From positions 1 to 64,000 of the forward strand of contig JACPOA010000112.1 of assembly GCA_016185205.1 (NCBI GenBank): 64,000 bases of DNA, read 5' to 3'. The notes beneath the pieces were generated by a model that saw only the letters and a list, made by a program, of their open reading frames with translations, searched no databases and had not been told where the DNA came from. Source of the stretch: Hyphomicrobiales bacterium. GTDB taxonomy: Bacteria > Pseudomonadota > Alphaproteobacteria > Rhizobiales > Xanthobacteraceae. Numbering within the stretch: position 1 is the stretch's first letter; each line of letters opens with the position of its first letter. A program made the translations under genes and the position numbers. Of this stretch, positions 9,868 to 20,692 are shown piece by piece.

Positions 9868-9917
9868 GCGCGCAAACTAGGCGCCGGGGGCCGGCACGGC
9901 AACCTGCGTTCTTGCCT

Positions 9918-9966
9918 GCGCATGATCTTGTCCGAAAACCTGTTCCCACTTTTCGGGATCATGCGC
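9918..9966. repeat. Palindromic REP-like element, copy A
   Basis: A 49-base near-palindrome has ends GCGCATGATC and GATCATGCGC and inner arms CCGAAAACC...CTTTTCGG. The same element recurs near 32777, 38167 and, interrupted, 62316. It sits between trmFO and a DUF1127 gene. The family is common between genes in Bradyrhizobium-type genomes. Confidence 0.85.
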
Positions 9967-9969
9967 TAA

Positions 9970-9997
9970 AACGAAAACGCCCGCGACGAGCGCGGGC
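9970..9997 (-). terminator. Rho-independent terminator of the DUF1127 gene
   Basis: On the minus strand a GCCCGCG stem, a five-base loop and CGCGGGC are followed by GTTTTCGTTTT. It lies 30 bases beyond the DUF1127 stop codon. Confidence 0.75.
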
Positions 9998-10026
9998 ACT
10001 TTCAGTTTGATCTTGGAGCGCGCAGC

Positions 10027-10182
10027 TTAGATCTGGTGCGCGGCGTTCCAGGCCAGCCGCGGAATATCCGAGCGGCTGATGCCGATATCGGCGAGTTCGC
10101 GGTCGCCCAGGCGGGACAGTTCGCTCAGGCTCCGATTGTAGCGCTTCCATTGCTGGATGAAGCGGACGAGTGCGGTAAGCAT
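10027..10182 (-). CDS. DUF1127 (YjiS-like) small protein
   Basis: This 51-residue protein is too short for ordinary gene finders but matches DUF1127 clearly: a basic amphipathic N-terminal helix (FIQQWKRYNRSLSEL) followed by LGDRELADIGISRSDI, the family core. AGAGGA precedes the ATG by about seven bases. Small DUF1127 proteins in alphaproteobacteria have been linked to RNA, phosphate and carbon homeostasis; the role of this member is not known. It carries its own terminator, so it is likely monocistronic. Confidence 0.9.
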   Translation of the reverse strand: MLTALVRFIQQWKRYNRSLSELSRLGDRELADIGISRSDIPRLAWNAAHQI

Positions 10183-10600
10183 GACGTTCCTCTTTCTCGT
10201 AAGTCCCGGCCCGTGGCCGGTGAATCGACTAAGCGCAACATAGGTATCTGGTGGAACATGAAAAGCGCTAATGCTGCGCTGCAGCTAAGCCAAAAACGCA
10301 TATCTTAAGCAACTGAATTATAAACGAAATACTAATAAGCCCGCATTGTGGTACAACTTGAGACGGGCATCGCTCTCGCAAATGCGAAGGCAACAATGCG
10401 CTGAAACGAGATTCCGGCTCGGTTACAGCGATTTCGAGGCATTTCAAGCGAAATTACCCCAATTCCGTACGTAAATACCCCTAATTCGTTAAGAGCCCTC
10501 GCTTCGTGCTATGCATTGCTGCATTGATCGGGATCGTCAGCCGGGCCATCGGCGTTTTTACTGGATCGTGTAGATTGCAGGCTCTGGGGAGAGGACAGCC
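10183..10600. other. Gene-free AT-richer intergenic region
   Basis: This stretch of 418 bases lies between two divergently read small genes. It is AT-richer than its surroundings. A perfect short hairpin (CCGGCC-CGT-GGCCGG, 10206-10220) lies 24 bases upstream of the DUF1127 start. No ORF, RNA gene or confident promoter could be recognised; it presumably holds both divergent promoters. Confidence 0.6.
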
Positions 10601-10708
10601 ATGTCGATAAAACTGGGTATTGCCGTACTGACTGCCGTTTGCGTCATTATCGGCGGCGCGGCCGGCGCCGCTATGGCAAAAGCCAAAGGCATGGAGCCGG
10701 CGAGCTAA
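10601..10708 (+). CDS. 35-residue single-helix membrane protein
   Basis: This very small ORF encodes a hydrophobic N-terminal helix (about residues 5-25, with GGAAGAAMA at its end) followed by a short charged tail (KAKGMEPAS). GAGAGGA is placed seven bases before the ATG, which is the main reason to believe it. It ends 12 bases before the MFS transporter start and could be its leader gene. No family is recognised. Confidence 0.5.
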   Translation: MSIKLGIAVLTAVCVIIGGAAGAAMAKAKGMEPAS

Positions 10709-10720
10709 GGACCGCGCACG

Positions 10721-11938
10721 TTGCAATCGGAAACAGAGACGCGCCCGCTCGATCGCCGCGTCGTCATCACCGCGCTGGGCATCGCGCAGATCCTGGCCTG
10801 GGGCACCTCGTTCTATTTTCCCGCAGTGTTCGCCGAGCCGATCCTGCACGATACCGGCTGGTCGCTCGGCTGGATCGTCGGCGGCACCTCGATCGGGCTG
10901 CTGGTGGCCGGGCTGATTTCGCCGCAAGTCGGCCGCGTCATCGACCGCCACGGCGGCCGGCCGGTCTTGCTGGCGAGTTCGTTGTTCTATGCCGCGGGCC
11001 TGATCGGCGTCGGTCTGGCGCCGGCTTTGCCGGTCTATCTCGCCGCCTGGGTCTTGATCGGCCTCGGCATGGGCACCGGACTTTACGACGCGGTGTTCGC
11101 CGCGCTCGGCCGCATGTATGGCACAGCAGCGCGCCAGCCGATCACCAATCTGACACTGTTCGGGGGTTTCGCCAGCACGGTGTGCTGGCCGCTCAGCGCC
11201 TTCATGATCGAGCATGTCGGCTGGCGCTCGGCCTGCTTTCTCTATGCGGGCCTGCATCTGCTGGTGGCCTTGCCGCTGCAAATGGCGGTGGTGCGGCGCG
11301 CGCCTGCGCCAGCCGATGGCAAGACCGCGGAGGATGACAAGGATATGCCCGCCGAGCCGGCACGCATCGCCAACGAAACCGCCATCTTCGGCCTGCTCGC
11401 CGTGGTGCTGTCGATTGCCGCCGGCGTCGGCTCGATCGTGGTCGTGCATCTGCTGATTTTCCTGCAGGCGAGGGGCGTCGACTTCGCGATCGCCGTGAGC
11501 CTCGGCACCCTGTTCGGACCGGCGCAGGTCGGCGCCCGCGTGGTCGAGCGTTTGTTCGGCAATCGCTATCATCCGATCTGGACCATGATCGCCTCCTGCA
11601 CCCTGATGGCCATCGGGCTATTGCTGCTGTCCGGCAATTTTCCCGTGCTGCTGCTGGTCATCCTGCTGTATGGCGCCGGCTACGGCATTTCCTGGATCGG
11701 ACGTGGCACCTTGCCGCTCGCTCTGTTCGGGCCGCTGCGGTTTCCGCGCCTGATGGGCAAGCTCGCGTTTCCAAGCCTGATCGTGCAGGCCTTAGCGCCG
11801 TCGGCCGGCGCGTTGCTGATCGAATCTGGCGGCCCCAATGCGACCATCGGCCTATTGACGGTGTTCGCGCTGGTCAATGTGGTCTTGATCGGCGTTTTGT
11901 GGTTGATGTGCCGGGCACAAATCGCGGCGGACCGTTGA
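10721..11938 (+). CDS. Major facilitator superfamily transporter
   Basis: The inner-membrane transporter of 405 residues has twelve predicted helices in two halves. A loop 2/3-type motif (GRVIDRHGGRPVLL) lies around residues 76-90, and a cytoplasmic linker (about 190-220) is rich in charged residues. The start is TTG, supported by AAGGA nine bases upstream; there is no ATG near. The substrate cannot be read from sequence. The next gene, a MaoC-type hydratase, starts three bases after its stop, so the two are probably co-transcribed. Confidence 0.88.
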   Translation: MQSETETRPLDRRVVITALGIAQILAWGTSFYFPAVFAEPILHDTGWSLGWIVGGTSIGLLVAGLISPQVGRVIDRHGGRPVLLASSLFYAAGLIGVGLAPALPVYLAAWVLIGLGMGTGLYDAVFAALGRMYGTAARQPITNLTLFGGFASTVCWPLSAFMIEHVGWRSACFLYAGLHLLVALPLQMAVVRRAPAPADGKTAEDDKDMPAEPARIANETAIFGLLAVVLSIAAGVGSIVVVHLLIFLQARGVDFAIAVSLGTLFGPAQVGARVVERLFGNRYHPIWTMIASCTLMAIGLLLLSGNFPVLLLVILLYGAGYGISWIGRGTLPLALFGPLRFPRLMGKLAFPSLIVQALAPSAGALLIESGGPNATIGLLTVFALVNVVLIGVLWLMCRAQIAADR

Positions 11939-11940
11939 AT

Positions 11941-12402
11941 ATGGAAACCTTGCTGAATTTGCGGATGTTGACGTTCGAGGACCTCTCGGTCGGCATGACC
12001 GAGCGGATCAAAAAGACCGTGGCATCGTCCGACGTGGTCGGCTTCGCCGAGGTGACCGGCGACCGCAATCCGATCCATCTGTCCGAGCATTTCGCCGCCA
12101 AGACGCCGTTCGGCACGCGCATCGCGCATGGCCTGTATACCGCGAGCCTGATTTCGGCCGTGCTCGGCACCCGACTGCCGGGCCCGGGCGCGATTTATAT
12201 TTCGCAGACGCTGAATTTCCGCGGGCCGGTGAAGATCGGCGACACCGTCGAGGTGACCGTGGCGGTTGCCGAGCTGATGCCGGAAAAATTCCGCGCCCGG
12301 CTCGCCTGCAGCTGCGCGGTCGACGGCGAGGTCGTGCTCGACGGCGAGGCCTGGGTGAAGGTTCCGTCAAAAACCTCCGGCCGGCCGCTGCCGCGCGTCT
12401 AG
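11941..12402 (+). CDS. MaoC-like (R)-specific enoyl-CoA hydratase
   Basis: The 153-residue hot-dog-fold protein carries the hydratase 2 signature, with catalytic Asp41 and His46 in GDRNPIHLSEHFA. Such enzymes hydrate trans-2-enoyl-CoA to (R)-3-hydroxyacyl-CoA, linking beta-oxidation to polyhydroxyalkanoate or fatty-acid synthesis (PhaJ type). Length suits a single-domain PhaJ-like enzyme. ATG 11965 is a possible later start. It is coupled to the MFS gene upstream. Confidence 0.85.
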   Translation: METLLNLRMLTFEDLSVGMTERIKKTVASSDVVGFAEVTGDRNPIHLSEHFAAKTPFGTRIAHGLYTASLISAVLGTRLPGPGAIYISQTLNFRGPVKIGDTVEVTVAVAELMPEKFRARLACSCAVDGEVVLDGEAWVKVPSKTSGRPLPRV

Positions 12403-12435
12403 CGAGCGCCATGCGTGACGACTACAAAGCTTGAT

Positions 12436-12744
12436 TTATAAGCCCGGTTTCAGCCCGAACACGCAGCGCCTCGATCCGTCCGGTCGGCGACAAATCGTTA
12501 ACTGAGCGTCCGGCGGCGCAACGGGCATCGCTTCGTCAAACGGCACTAATTCTCCATCGATCAGCCAACCCGTCGGCGTCGAAATCGTGCGCGTGTAACT
12601 CTTGCAATCGTAATCGCCGCAGCACCATTCGCCGCCGGCATTTTTAAAGCCGCCGCGATTGATCCAGCTGTCGTGAGCCAGCGCGGCAAAGCTGAACAGG
12701 GTCAGAACGAGTGCAAGCAGCGAGCGTACCAAGTTTCGCGACAT
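12436..12744 (-). CDS. Exported hypothetical protein, cysteine-rich
   Basis: This 102-residue protein has a clear signal peptide (MSRNLVRSLLALVL, cleavage after ALA at about residue 23). The mature part has five cysteines (WCCGDYDC and two later), suggesting disulfides in the periplasm. GGAGG precedes the ATG. It resembles conserved exported proteins of Bradyrhizobium-type genomes of unknown function. It converges with the MaoC gene. Confidence 0.75.
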   Translation of the reverse strand: MSRNLVRSLLALVLTLFSFAALAHDSWINRGGFKNAGGEWCCGDYDCKSYTRTISTPTGWLIDGELVPFDEAMPVAPPDAQLTICRRPDGSRRCVFGLKPGL

Positions 12745-13014
12745 CGGTGGCCTCCTCGAAGTGGCCCGGCGCGGCGTTACTCAGGTTTCTTCTCTGCTCC
12801 TCCTTCTCCCTTATTGGTCTGCCGTTGGTCGTTGCCCGGCTCGGCAGCCTTGTTGCGTCCACCTGTGATCGGTCGGGACGAATCGAACCAAAAAAGGCTA
12901 GCACGATCCCCATCAAATTCGGATAAATTTGTGCAGCGCGGCATGACTGTCATGCGGCCAGAGGGGACTGGGAACCATAAGTTCCATCAAGTGAATAAGC
13001 GGACCTTACGAAAA

Positions 13015-14037
13015 TTATATGGGTTTGCGTTCGGCCACCGCCACCGGCGCCAGCTCGTCGCGCCGGCGCGGCGCCAGCGACTTCAAATGGCCGGCGGCGT
13101 TGATGAGCGGCGCCACCAGCTCGCCCTTGACCGTGTGCGCGTCGGGATGATCGGCGAAGCCGAAGGTGAGCGGCTCGCGCTCCTTCGTCGGCACGTAGAG
13201 CGTGCCGAACATCCAGTCCCACAGCGCCAGGCAGCTGCCGAAATTCTTGTTGAAGTGTTTTGGATTGTCGGAGTGATGCACCTGATGATGCGCGGGCGAG
13301 ACGAAGATGCGGCCCGCCAGCCCGCGGAATGCGATCCACATATGCGAGTGCTGCAGATGCACGTAGACGTGGATGAACAGCACCAAAATGATGTTGGTGT
13401 CGGCGAGCGCATATTGATAGGCGGTGTCGCCGAACAGGTAATTGCCGAAGCCGTTGGCGATGGCGGCCGACAGCGCCAGGATGTTGGCGAAGATCCAGGT
13501 GTAGACCGGATGCACGCGGAAATTCGTCAGCGGCGTGAGCACCTGCGCGGTGTGGTGCACTTTGTGGAATTCCCACAGCAGCGGCACCTTGTGGCTGAGC
13601 CAGTGATTGAACCAGTAGCCGAGCTCGTAGGCGAGGAACAGCATCAGCGTGATGATCGCGCGTGAAACGTAAGGCGGCAGGCTCGATGGCGTCACCGGGC
13701 CGATGAGCGCGACCAGCCCGGCGATGATGCCGTTAGAGACGAACTGATAGGACAGGATCGCCCAGCCGAACACCACGCCGAACACGAACACGTTGAAGAA
13801 CAGATAGCCGATGTCGGCCTGATGCGAGCGGCTGCGCAGAATGCGGCGCGGGAACAGCGCGCGCAGGATCGTCTTCCAGCGCACGCGGCGGCCGTGTTTC
13901 AGGCGCTGCCAGACGAAGAAGGCGGTTGCGATCGCCAGCGCCGCCGCGAGCGAGGAGAGCGAGAAATGCGAGCCGAGCGAGAGCAGCAGCTTGTCGAGCT
14001 GGCCGAAGAAGAATGAAATGCCGGCCGAAAAATCCAA
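13015..14037 (-). CDS. Sterol desaturase / fatty acid hydroxylase family protein
   Basis: The integral-membrane di-iron oxygenase of 340 residues carries the histidine clusters HWLSH (145-149), HKVHH (158-162), HLQHSH and HQVHHSDN (about 245-275), which ligate iron in this superfamily. Several membrane helices precede and separate them. The reaction is O2-dependent hydroxylation or desaturation of a lipid; the substrate is unknown. It is the first gene of a minus-strand pair, with the GNAT gene upstream at 14108. Confidence 0.88.
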   Translation of the reverse strand: MDFSAGISFFFGQLDKLLLSLGSHFSLSSLAAALAIATAFFVWQRLKHGRRVRWKTILRALFPRRILRSRSHQADIGYLFFNVFVFGVVFGWAILSYQFVSNGIIAGLVALIGPVTPSSLPPYVSRAIITLMLFLAYELGYWFNHWLSHKVPLLWEFHKVHHTAQVLTPLTNFRVHPVYTWIFANILALSAAIANGFGNYLFGDTAYQYALADTNIILVLFIHVYVHLQHSHMWIAFRGLAGRIFVSPAHHQVHHSDNPKHFNKNFGSCLALWDWMFGTLYVPTKEREPLTFGFADHPDAHTVKGELVAPLINAAGHLKSLAPRRRDELAPVAVAERKPI

Positions 14038-14107
14038 AGGGAACTCCTGCGGTGCGCGACCGGCCCAATGTCTTACCGAAGGGTAAAGATTGCGTTAGGC
14101 GAGACAG

Positions 14108-14383
14108 CTACTTCCGCAAATCCGCGTATTCCGGATGCTTGTCGATATAGCCGGCGACGAACGGGCATTTCGGCACCACCTTCAGCCCTTGCGTACGGGC
14201 GATGTCCAAGAGGCCGCGCACCAGCGCCGAGCCGATGCCCTTGCCGTTGAGCGCCGGAGGCACCTCGGTGTGCATGACGGTAAGCACGCCGCCGTCGCGC
14301 CTGTATTCGGAGAAGGCGATATGGCCGTCGGTTGCGAGCTCGAAGCGGCGGCGTTCGGTGTTGTCACGAACGTTATTCGACAT
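14108..14383 (-). CDS. Small GNAT-type N-acetyltransferase (YjdJ-like)
   Basis: This 91-residue protein of the short GCN5-related family contains HTEVPPALNGKGIGSALV, the acetyl-CoA pyrophosphate-binding loop (Q/RxxGxG/A equivalent), and a C-terminal PKCPFVAGYIDKHPEY typical of the YjdJ/DUF4442-like short GNATs. The substrate is unknown. ATG 14383 is chosen because AGGGA lies upstream; a start six codons earlier is less likely. It is divergent from the GST gene. Confidence 0.85.
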   Translation of the reverse strand: MSNNVRDNTERRRFELATDGHIAFSEYRRDGGVLTVMHTEVPPALNGKGIGSALVRGLLDIARTQGLKVVPKCPFVAGYIDKHPEYADLRK

Positions 14384-14451
14384 GTCACAGTCCCTGCACA
14401 ATGATGCGGTGTAACGTCGGTTCGAATGGTCCGTTTTGCAAGGTGTTCGCC

Positions 14452-15066
14452 ATGGCCAACCTCACACTCTATCACGCCTCGCCGTCGCGCTCGTCCATCG
14501 TGCTGTGGATGCTGGAAGAGCTGGGCCAACCCTATGACATCAAGCTGCTGCGCCTGAGCGAAGGCGACAACATGAAGCCCGACTATCTCGCCATCAATCC
14601 GATGGGGAAAGTTCCGGCGCTCAAGCACGGCGACACCGTGATCACCGAGGGCGCGGCGATCTGCACTTATCTCGCCGATGAATTTTCCGACGCCAAGCTG
14701 AATATTCCGGTCGGCACGCCGCGCCGCGGCGTCTATCTCAAATGGCTGTTCTTCGGGCCGAGCTGCATCGAGCCGGCGGTGATCGACCGCGCCGCGCCGC
14801 GCAAGGAAGCGGCCAGGCGCGGCATGCTCGGCTACGGCGATTTCGACACCGTGATGAACGTGGTGGCGAAAGCCATTGAGAAAGGCCCGTGGCTGATGGG
14901 CGAGCAGTTCACCGCCGCCGACGTGATCATCGGCGCCAATCTGCGCTTCGGCATGATGTTCAAGATGATCCCGGAGCGGAAGGAATTTTCCGATTATGCC
15001 GCGCGGATCGCGGCGCGCCCGGCCGCCCGGCGCGCCGAGGCAAAGGACAAGGGACTGGCGGCGTAG
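14452..15066 (+). CDS. Glutathione S-transferase family protein
   Basis: This cytoplasmic protein of 204 residues has an N-terminal thioredoxin-like domain beginning LTLYHASPSRSSIVLWMLEE, where the serine after SPSR aligns with the glutathione-activating residue. The cis-proline segment MGKVPAL and the ITEGAAICTYLAD helix follow, then an all-helical C-terminal domain. The class cannot be fixed from sequence alone. ATG 14452 gives standard length; upstream in-frame starts overlap the divergent GNAT gene. Confidence 0.9.
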   Translation: MANLTLYHASPSRSSIVLWMLEELGQPYDIKLLRLSEGDNMKPDYLAINPMGKVPALKHGDTVITEGAAICTYLADEFSDAKLNIPVGTPRRGVYLKWLFFGPSCIEPAVIDRAAPRKEAARRGMLGYGDFDTVMNVVAKAIEKGPWLMGEQFTAADVIIGANLRFGMMFKMIPERKEFSDYAARIAARPAARRAEAKDKGLAA

Positions 15067-15219
15067 GGGCGACGTTTTCACCCCAAAATCGCCCGATTTG
15101 CGCCAGATCAAGGCGCCACCCCCTACTTTAGTCGTATGCGGAATATACGCCCATACGGCGCGATGATTCGGCCGGGGGTGGCCGCATTCGCGCCGCGGGC
15201 TTCTCGCGGGGAGGAAACC

Positions 15220-15600
15220 ATGGCCGGCATCCGTTTCTTCAATGTGCACCGCACCTGGGAAGACTGGTTCGGAATGGCGCTGGGCCTGCTGGTCGCTCTG
15301 TCGCCCTGGATCGTGGAGCGGCCGCAGGGTGAACTGCCGATGCTGAACGCCATAACGGTCGGCGCGGCGGTGTTTTTGCTGGCCGAGACCGAACTGGTCG
15401 ATCTGCATCGCTGGGAGGAAACCCTTGAGCTGCTGTGCGGCGTGTGGCTGATCGCCTCGCCCTTCGCGTTCGGCTATGCCGAGGCCGAGCTCGCCACCTG
15501 GCATTTCACGCTCGGCGGCATCGTGACGGTGCTGGCGGCGATCGAGCTGTGGCAGGACTGGACGCTCACCGACGAGCAATTGGTCAAGCACGGGCGGTGA
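15220..15600 (+). CDS. SPW-repeat membrane protein
   Basis: The 126-residue inner-membrane protein has four hydrophobic helices and the SPW repeat signature (ALSPWIV and ASPFAFG, one per repeat). The function of the family is unknown. ATG 15220 follows a strong GGGGAGGAAACC site, so the longer open frame from 15136 is rejected. Confidence 0.85.
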   Translation: MAGIRFFNVHRTWEDWFGMALGLLVALSPWIVERPQGELPMLNAITVGAAVFLLAETELVDLHRWEETLELLCGVWLIASPFAFGYAEAELATWHFTLGGIVTVLAAIELWQDWTLTDEQLVKHGR

Positions 15601-15639
15601 CGCAAGGATGCGTTGACGCGCATGGGCGTGAGGCACGGC

Positions 15640-15813
15640 TCACCGCCGGCGCTTGCGCTTGCGCGCGCTGATGAGGTTGGCGAGCTGACGGCGGGCGACA
15701 ATCAGCGGCGGGCGGCTCGCTGCCGGCGGCGGCGTTAGCTTGCGCAGCACGTCGTCGACGATGTCGAGCGTGGCGTGCGCGCTTTGTTTGATGCGCTGTT
15801 GCATGTCGGTCAT
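15640..15813 (-). CDS. Small basic hypothetical protein
   Basis: This 57-residue protein has a helical N terminus (MTDMQQRIKQSAHATLDIVDDVLRKL split around the TP-rich middle) and a strongly basic C terminus (ARKRKRRR). GAAGGAG lies about ten bases before the ATG. The longer frame reading upstream to 16152 crosses the higA remnant in antisense and is not believed. The family is not recognised; the basic tail suggests nucleic-acid or membrane-surface binding. Confidence 0.6.
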   Translation of the reverse strand: MTDMQQRIKQSAHATLDIVDDVLRKLTPPPAASRPPLIVARRQLANLISARKRKRRR

Positions 15814-15951
15814 TGAGGCAAGCTCCTTCGTTCTCGCAGCGCGCCTGCGCGCCCGAGCTTTGGGGGTGGCCCTCGCCGGAAAAGGCGAGGGGGACGGCGC
15901 GCCGATGGGCGCGACCAGTCCGTCTGTCACGCGAGCTTTTGGCCCGCGTGG

Positions 15952-16110
15952 CGCTCGATCACCGCTGACACCGCGGTACGGCTCGGCCGTTATTTCGGCA
16001 ACAGCGCGCAGTTCTGGCTCGATTTGCAGAGCCAGTACGACATTGCGCTGGTCGAGCGGGAGAAGGGTGGGGAGATCACGAAGCGGGTGAGGCCGGCCGA
16101 TGCGGCATGA
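15952..16110 (+). pseudogene. Remnant of a HigA-type antitoxin (C-terminal part)
   Basis: Without any start codon, the frame from 15952 to the stop at 16108 encodes 52 residues that read as the end of a HigA/VapI-family XRE antitoxin: SITADTAVRLGRYFG, NSAQFWLDLQSQYDIA and a charged tail. The helix-turn-helix part is absent; the bases just upstream carry unrelated GC-rich sequence. No HigB toxin gene is present. This is a decayed toxin-antitoxin locus, and the assignment rests on recognising the family motif. Confidence 0.8.
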
Positions 16111-16114
16111 ATTT

Positions 16115-16210
16115 GTAGGGTGGGTTAGGCGCGCAGCGCCGTAACCCACCATGAGATTCGCAGCGATGTCGGTGGTGGGTTACGCGCCTTCGGCGCTAAC
16201 CCACCCTACG
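16115..16210. repeat. GTAGGGTGGGTTAG palindromic repeat
   Basis: Outer arms GTAGGGTGGGTTAG and CTAACCCACCCTAC enclose inner inverted copies of GTAACCCACC and GGTGGGTTACGC. It directly abuts the higA remnant. This family is widely dispersed between genes in many bacteria. A cruciform or RNA hairpin is possible. Confidence 0.85.
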
Positions 16211-16211
16211 G

Positions 16212-16248
16212 GCTTATTCTCTCGTCTTCCCAGCACAGGCGCCAGAAA
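16212..16248 (-). other. Fragment matching the uvrA 3' end
   Basis: These 37 bases match 17695-17731, inside the 3' end of uvrA, at 34 positions. The minus-strand reading [14 protein letters not shown] is identical to the UvrA C-terminal peptide. The similarity weakens beyond. It is a short duplicated relic, not a gene. Confidence 0.75.
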
Positions 16249-16332
16249 TGCCCCGGCGTAACATCGCTCGCGCCGCAGAAATCGGGTGTCGCGGCCTCCC
16301 ATTCGGGTCCAGATAAGAACTCTGGAGGCCTT

Positions 16333-16800
16333 ATGGTGATCACCGCTACCCATAGCACAGTTCTGGACCATCCGGTTGAAACCGTGTGGTCGCTAATCCG
16401 CGACTTCAATAACTATCCCGCCTATATCGACGGCGTCACCGAGAGCGTTATCGAGGATGATAAACGCGGCGACGAGGTCGGCGCGGTGCGCCGGTTCAAT
16501 TACGGCGGCTACTGGATCAGGCAGCGCCTTGGCCAGCACTCCGACCGCGAGCGCTCGCTGACTTATATCGGGATCGACCGGCTGGCATTTCCGCCCGGCA
16601 GAGTTGCCGATCCGCCGTCGCCGACCGGCTATGAAGGCACCATGCATCTGCGCCGCGTCATCGACGGCGAACGCACGTTGATCGAATGGTCGGTCGTGCT
16701 CGATACCGCGCCGGGCGAAGCGGAGCCCTGGCACGCGCTGTTTCAGTCATGGATTCCGGAATGGACGGATTCGCTGCGGCGGACTTTGGCACGGCGGTAG
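16333..16800 (+). CDS. SRPBCC (polyketide cyclase/START-like) protein
   Basis: This 155-residue single-domain protein has the SRPBCC fold pattern: N-terminal TATHSTVLDHPVETVWSLIRDF, a central strand set with GDEVGAVRRFNYGG, and a long C-terminal helix (ALFQSWIPEWTDSLRRTL). Members bind hydrophobic ligands in a deep cavity; the ligand here is unknown. A strong GGAGG site precedes the ATG. It is isolated between repeat-rich stretches. Confidence 0.82.
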   Translation: MVITATHSTVLDHPVETVWSLIRDFNNYPAYIDGVTESVIEDDKRGDEVGAVRRFNYGGYWIRQRLGQHSDRERSLTYIGIDRLAFPPGRVADPPSPTGYEGTMHLRRVIDGERTLIEWSVVLDTAPGEAEPWHALFQSWIPEWTDSLRRTLARR

Positions 16801-17056
16801 CGCCGCAGTTGCTTTGACACCATCAGATTGAGGGACGACCACCTCGCCGCCAACGCCTTCCGGCGGCCGGCCCGTTACCCCATCTATTCCGCCCTACGGG
16901 CCACGGGCTGAGTCACCTCTCCCCGCAAGCGGGGAGAAAGAAGCTCACTCTGCCGCCTGTTGCCCGCCTTTTTTGCGCTTCGCCTCGCGCGCCATCCGCC
17001 TTCGCGCGTTGCGCTTCGGTGGACAGGTCGGCGGATGAGGCTTCCGCCAACCCTGG
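16801..17056. other. Gene-free stretch with hairpin and coding-end relic
   Basis: A CTCCCCGC-AA-GCGGGGAG hairpin (about 16920-16937) is followed by a segment whose minus strand reads KRKKGGQQAAE and a stop. This resembles the hairpin plus RKKGVQAAE-stop arrangement at the true uvrA end (17630-17700). I see no gene here. Confidence 0.45.
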
Positions 17057-17275
17057 TTACTTCGCCGCGACGGGGGTCAATTCAAACACGCGGCCGTGTT
17101 TCGCCGCCTCGGCGATATCGCCCGCGCGCAGGGCGATGCGGACGGCGTCGAGCTTTTTCACATCCGCCGGCGACAAATATGGCGACCACGCGGTGTCGTC
17201 CTCGATCAATTCGACCGGGACTTCGGCGGCGTATTTTCCTTCGTGGATAAATTCTTTTGAACTTCGCGTCGTCAT
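17057..17275 (-). CDS. Small putative antitoxin partner of a DUF4258 protein
   Basis: This 72-residue acidic-to-neutral protein (EFIHEGKYAAEVPVELIED, then LSPADVKKLDAVRIALRAGD) follows the DUF4258 gene, overlapping it by four bases (ATGA), so translation is coupled. Similar small proteins next to DUF4258 genes occur in Rhizobiales. The antitoxin role is inferred from size, order and overlap only; there is no DNA-binding motif that I can recognise. Confidence 0.65.
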   Translation of the reverse strand: MTTRSSKEFIHEGKYAAEVPVELIEDDTAWSPYLSPADVKKLDAVRIALRAGDIAEAAKHGRVFELTPVAAK

Positions 17276-17595
17276 TTGAGCCGCCTCTTGAAATCGTTCG
17301 ACCATCGCTCCGGCGCCGGCCGGTAGGCTGTTACGAGTATAGCTGGTCGCCCGGCATTCCTAGGGACACCCCACATCACATGAATCGGCCGGCCGCCGCG
17401 ATCATACTGGAGAACCAACACCGACGGTTCTTTGCGGGACTCCAGATATTCCTCAACGACAAACGCAGCTTCTATGCCTCCCAATGCTTCTTCAGCAACT
17501 ATATCATCGGCCGCGAGTTCTCGAAAGCCGTGCCGGGACACGATGTAGTCGCCGCTCCGGACAAGCGTTTGGACGCGGCGAAGGATATTGCTCAT
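17272..17595 (-). CDS. DUF4258 domain protein, toxin-like
   Basis: The 107-residue protein has the DUF4258 pattern: IVSRHGFRELAADDI near the N terminus, then VLQYDRGGRPIHVMWG and AILVTAYRP in the C-terminal strands. This fold is related to the RelE/BrnT-like mRNase group, in which many members are type II toxins. A GGGGGT site stands seven bases before ATG 17595; a GTG five codons earlier is an alternative. It is translationally coupled to the small downstream gene, which suggests a toxin-antitoxin operon with the toxin first. Confidence 0.75.
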   Translation of the reverse strand: MSNILRRVQTLVRSGDYIVSRHGFRELAADDIVAEEALGGIEAAFVVEEYLESRKEPSVLVLQYDRGGRPIHVMWGVPRNAGRPAILVTAYRPAPERWSNDFKRRLK

Positions 17596-17665
17596 CGGTA
17601 TGACCCCCACCCGGCGCGCGTGCCGCGCGCCGACCTCCCCCTTTCAGGGGGAGATAAGCTCGCAG

Positions 17666-20605
<2,940 letters not shown>

Positions 20606-20677
20606 GAAACCTGATTTCGGGCAACAGCCCCACGCGCGGCGCCGCCGTGTGACGGGTCGCTGGAGGCTGGTTTTTAG

Positions 20678-20692
20678 GAACGTAGTAAGAAC
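20678..20692. promoter_or_regulatory. LexA SOS box proximal to uvrA
   Basis: GAAC-GTAGTAA-GAAC matches the alphaproteobacterial LexA site GTTC-N7-GTTC read on the minus strand. It is 73 bases upstream of the uvrA start, where it could cover the uvrA promoter. Confidence 0.8.

Noticed and set aside
15640-16152. A 170-codon minus-strand frame extending the small basic protein upstream
   Set aside because: The upstream part runs antisense through the higA remnant and a repeat; the ribosome site supports the start at 15813.
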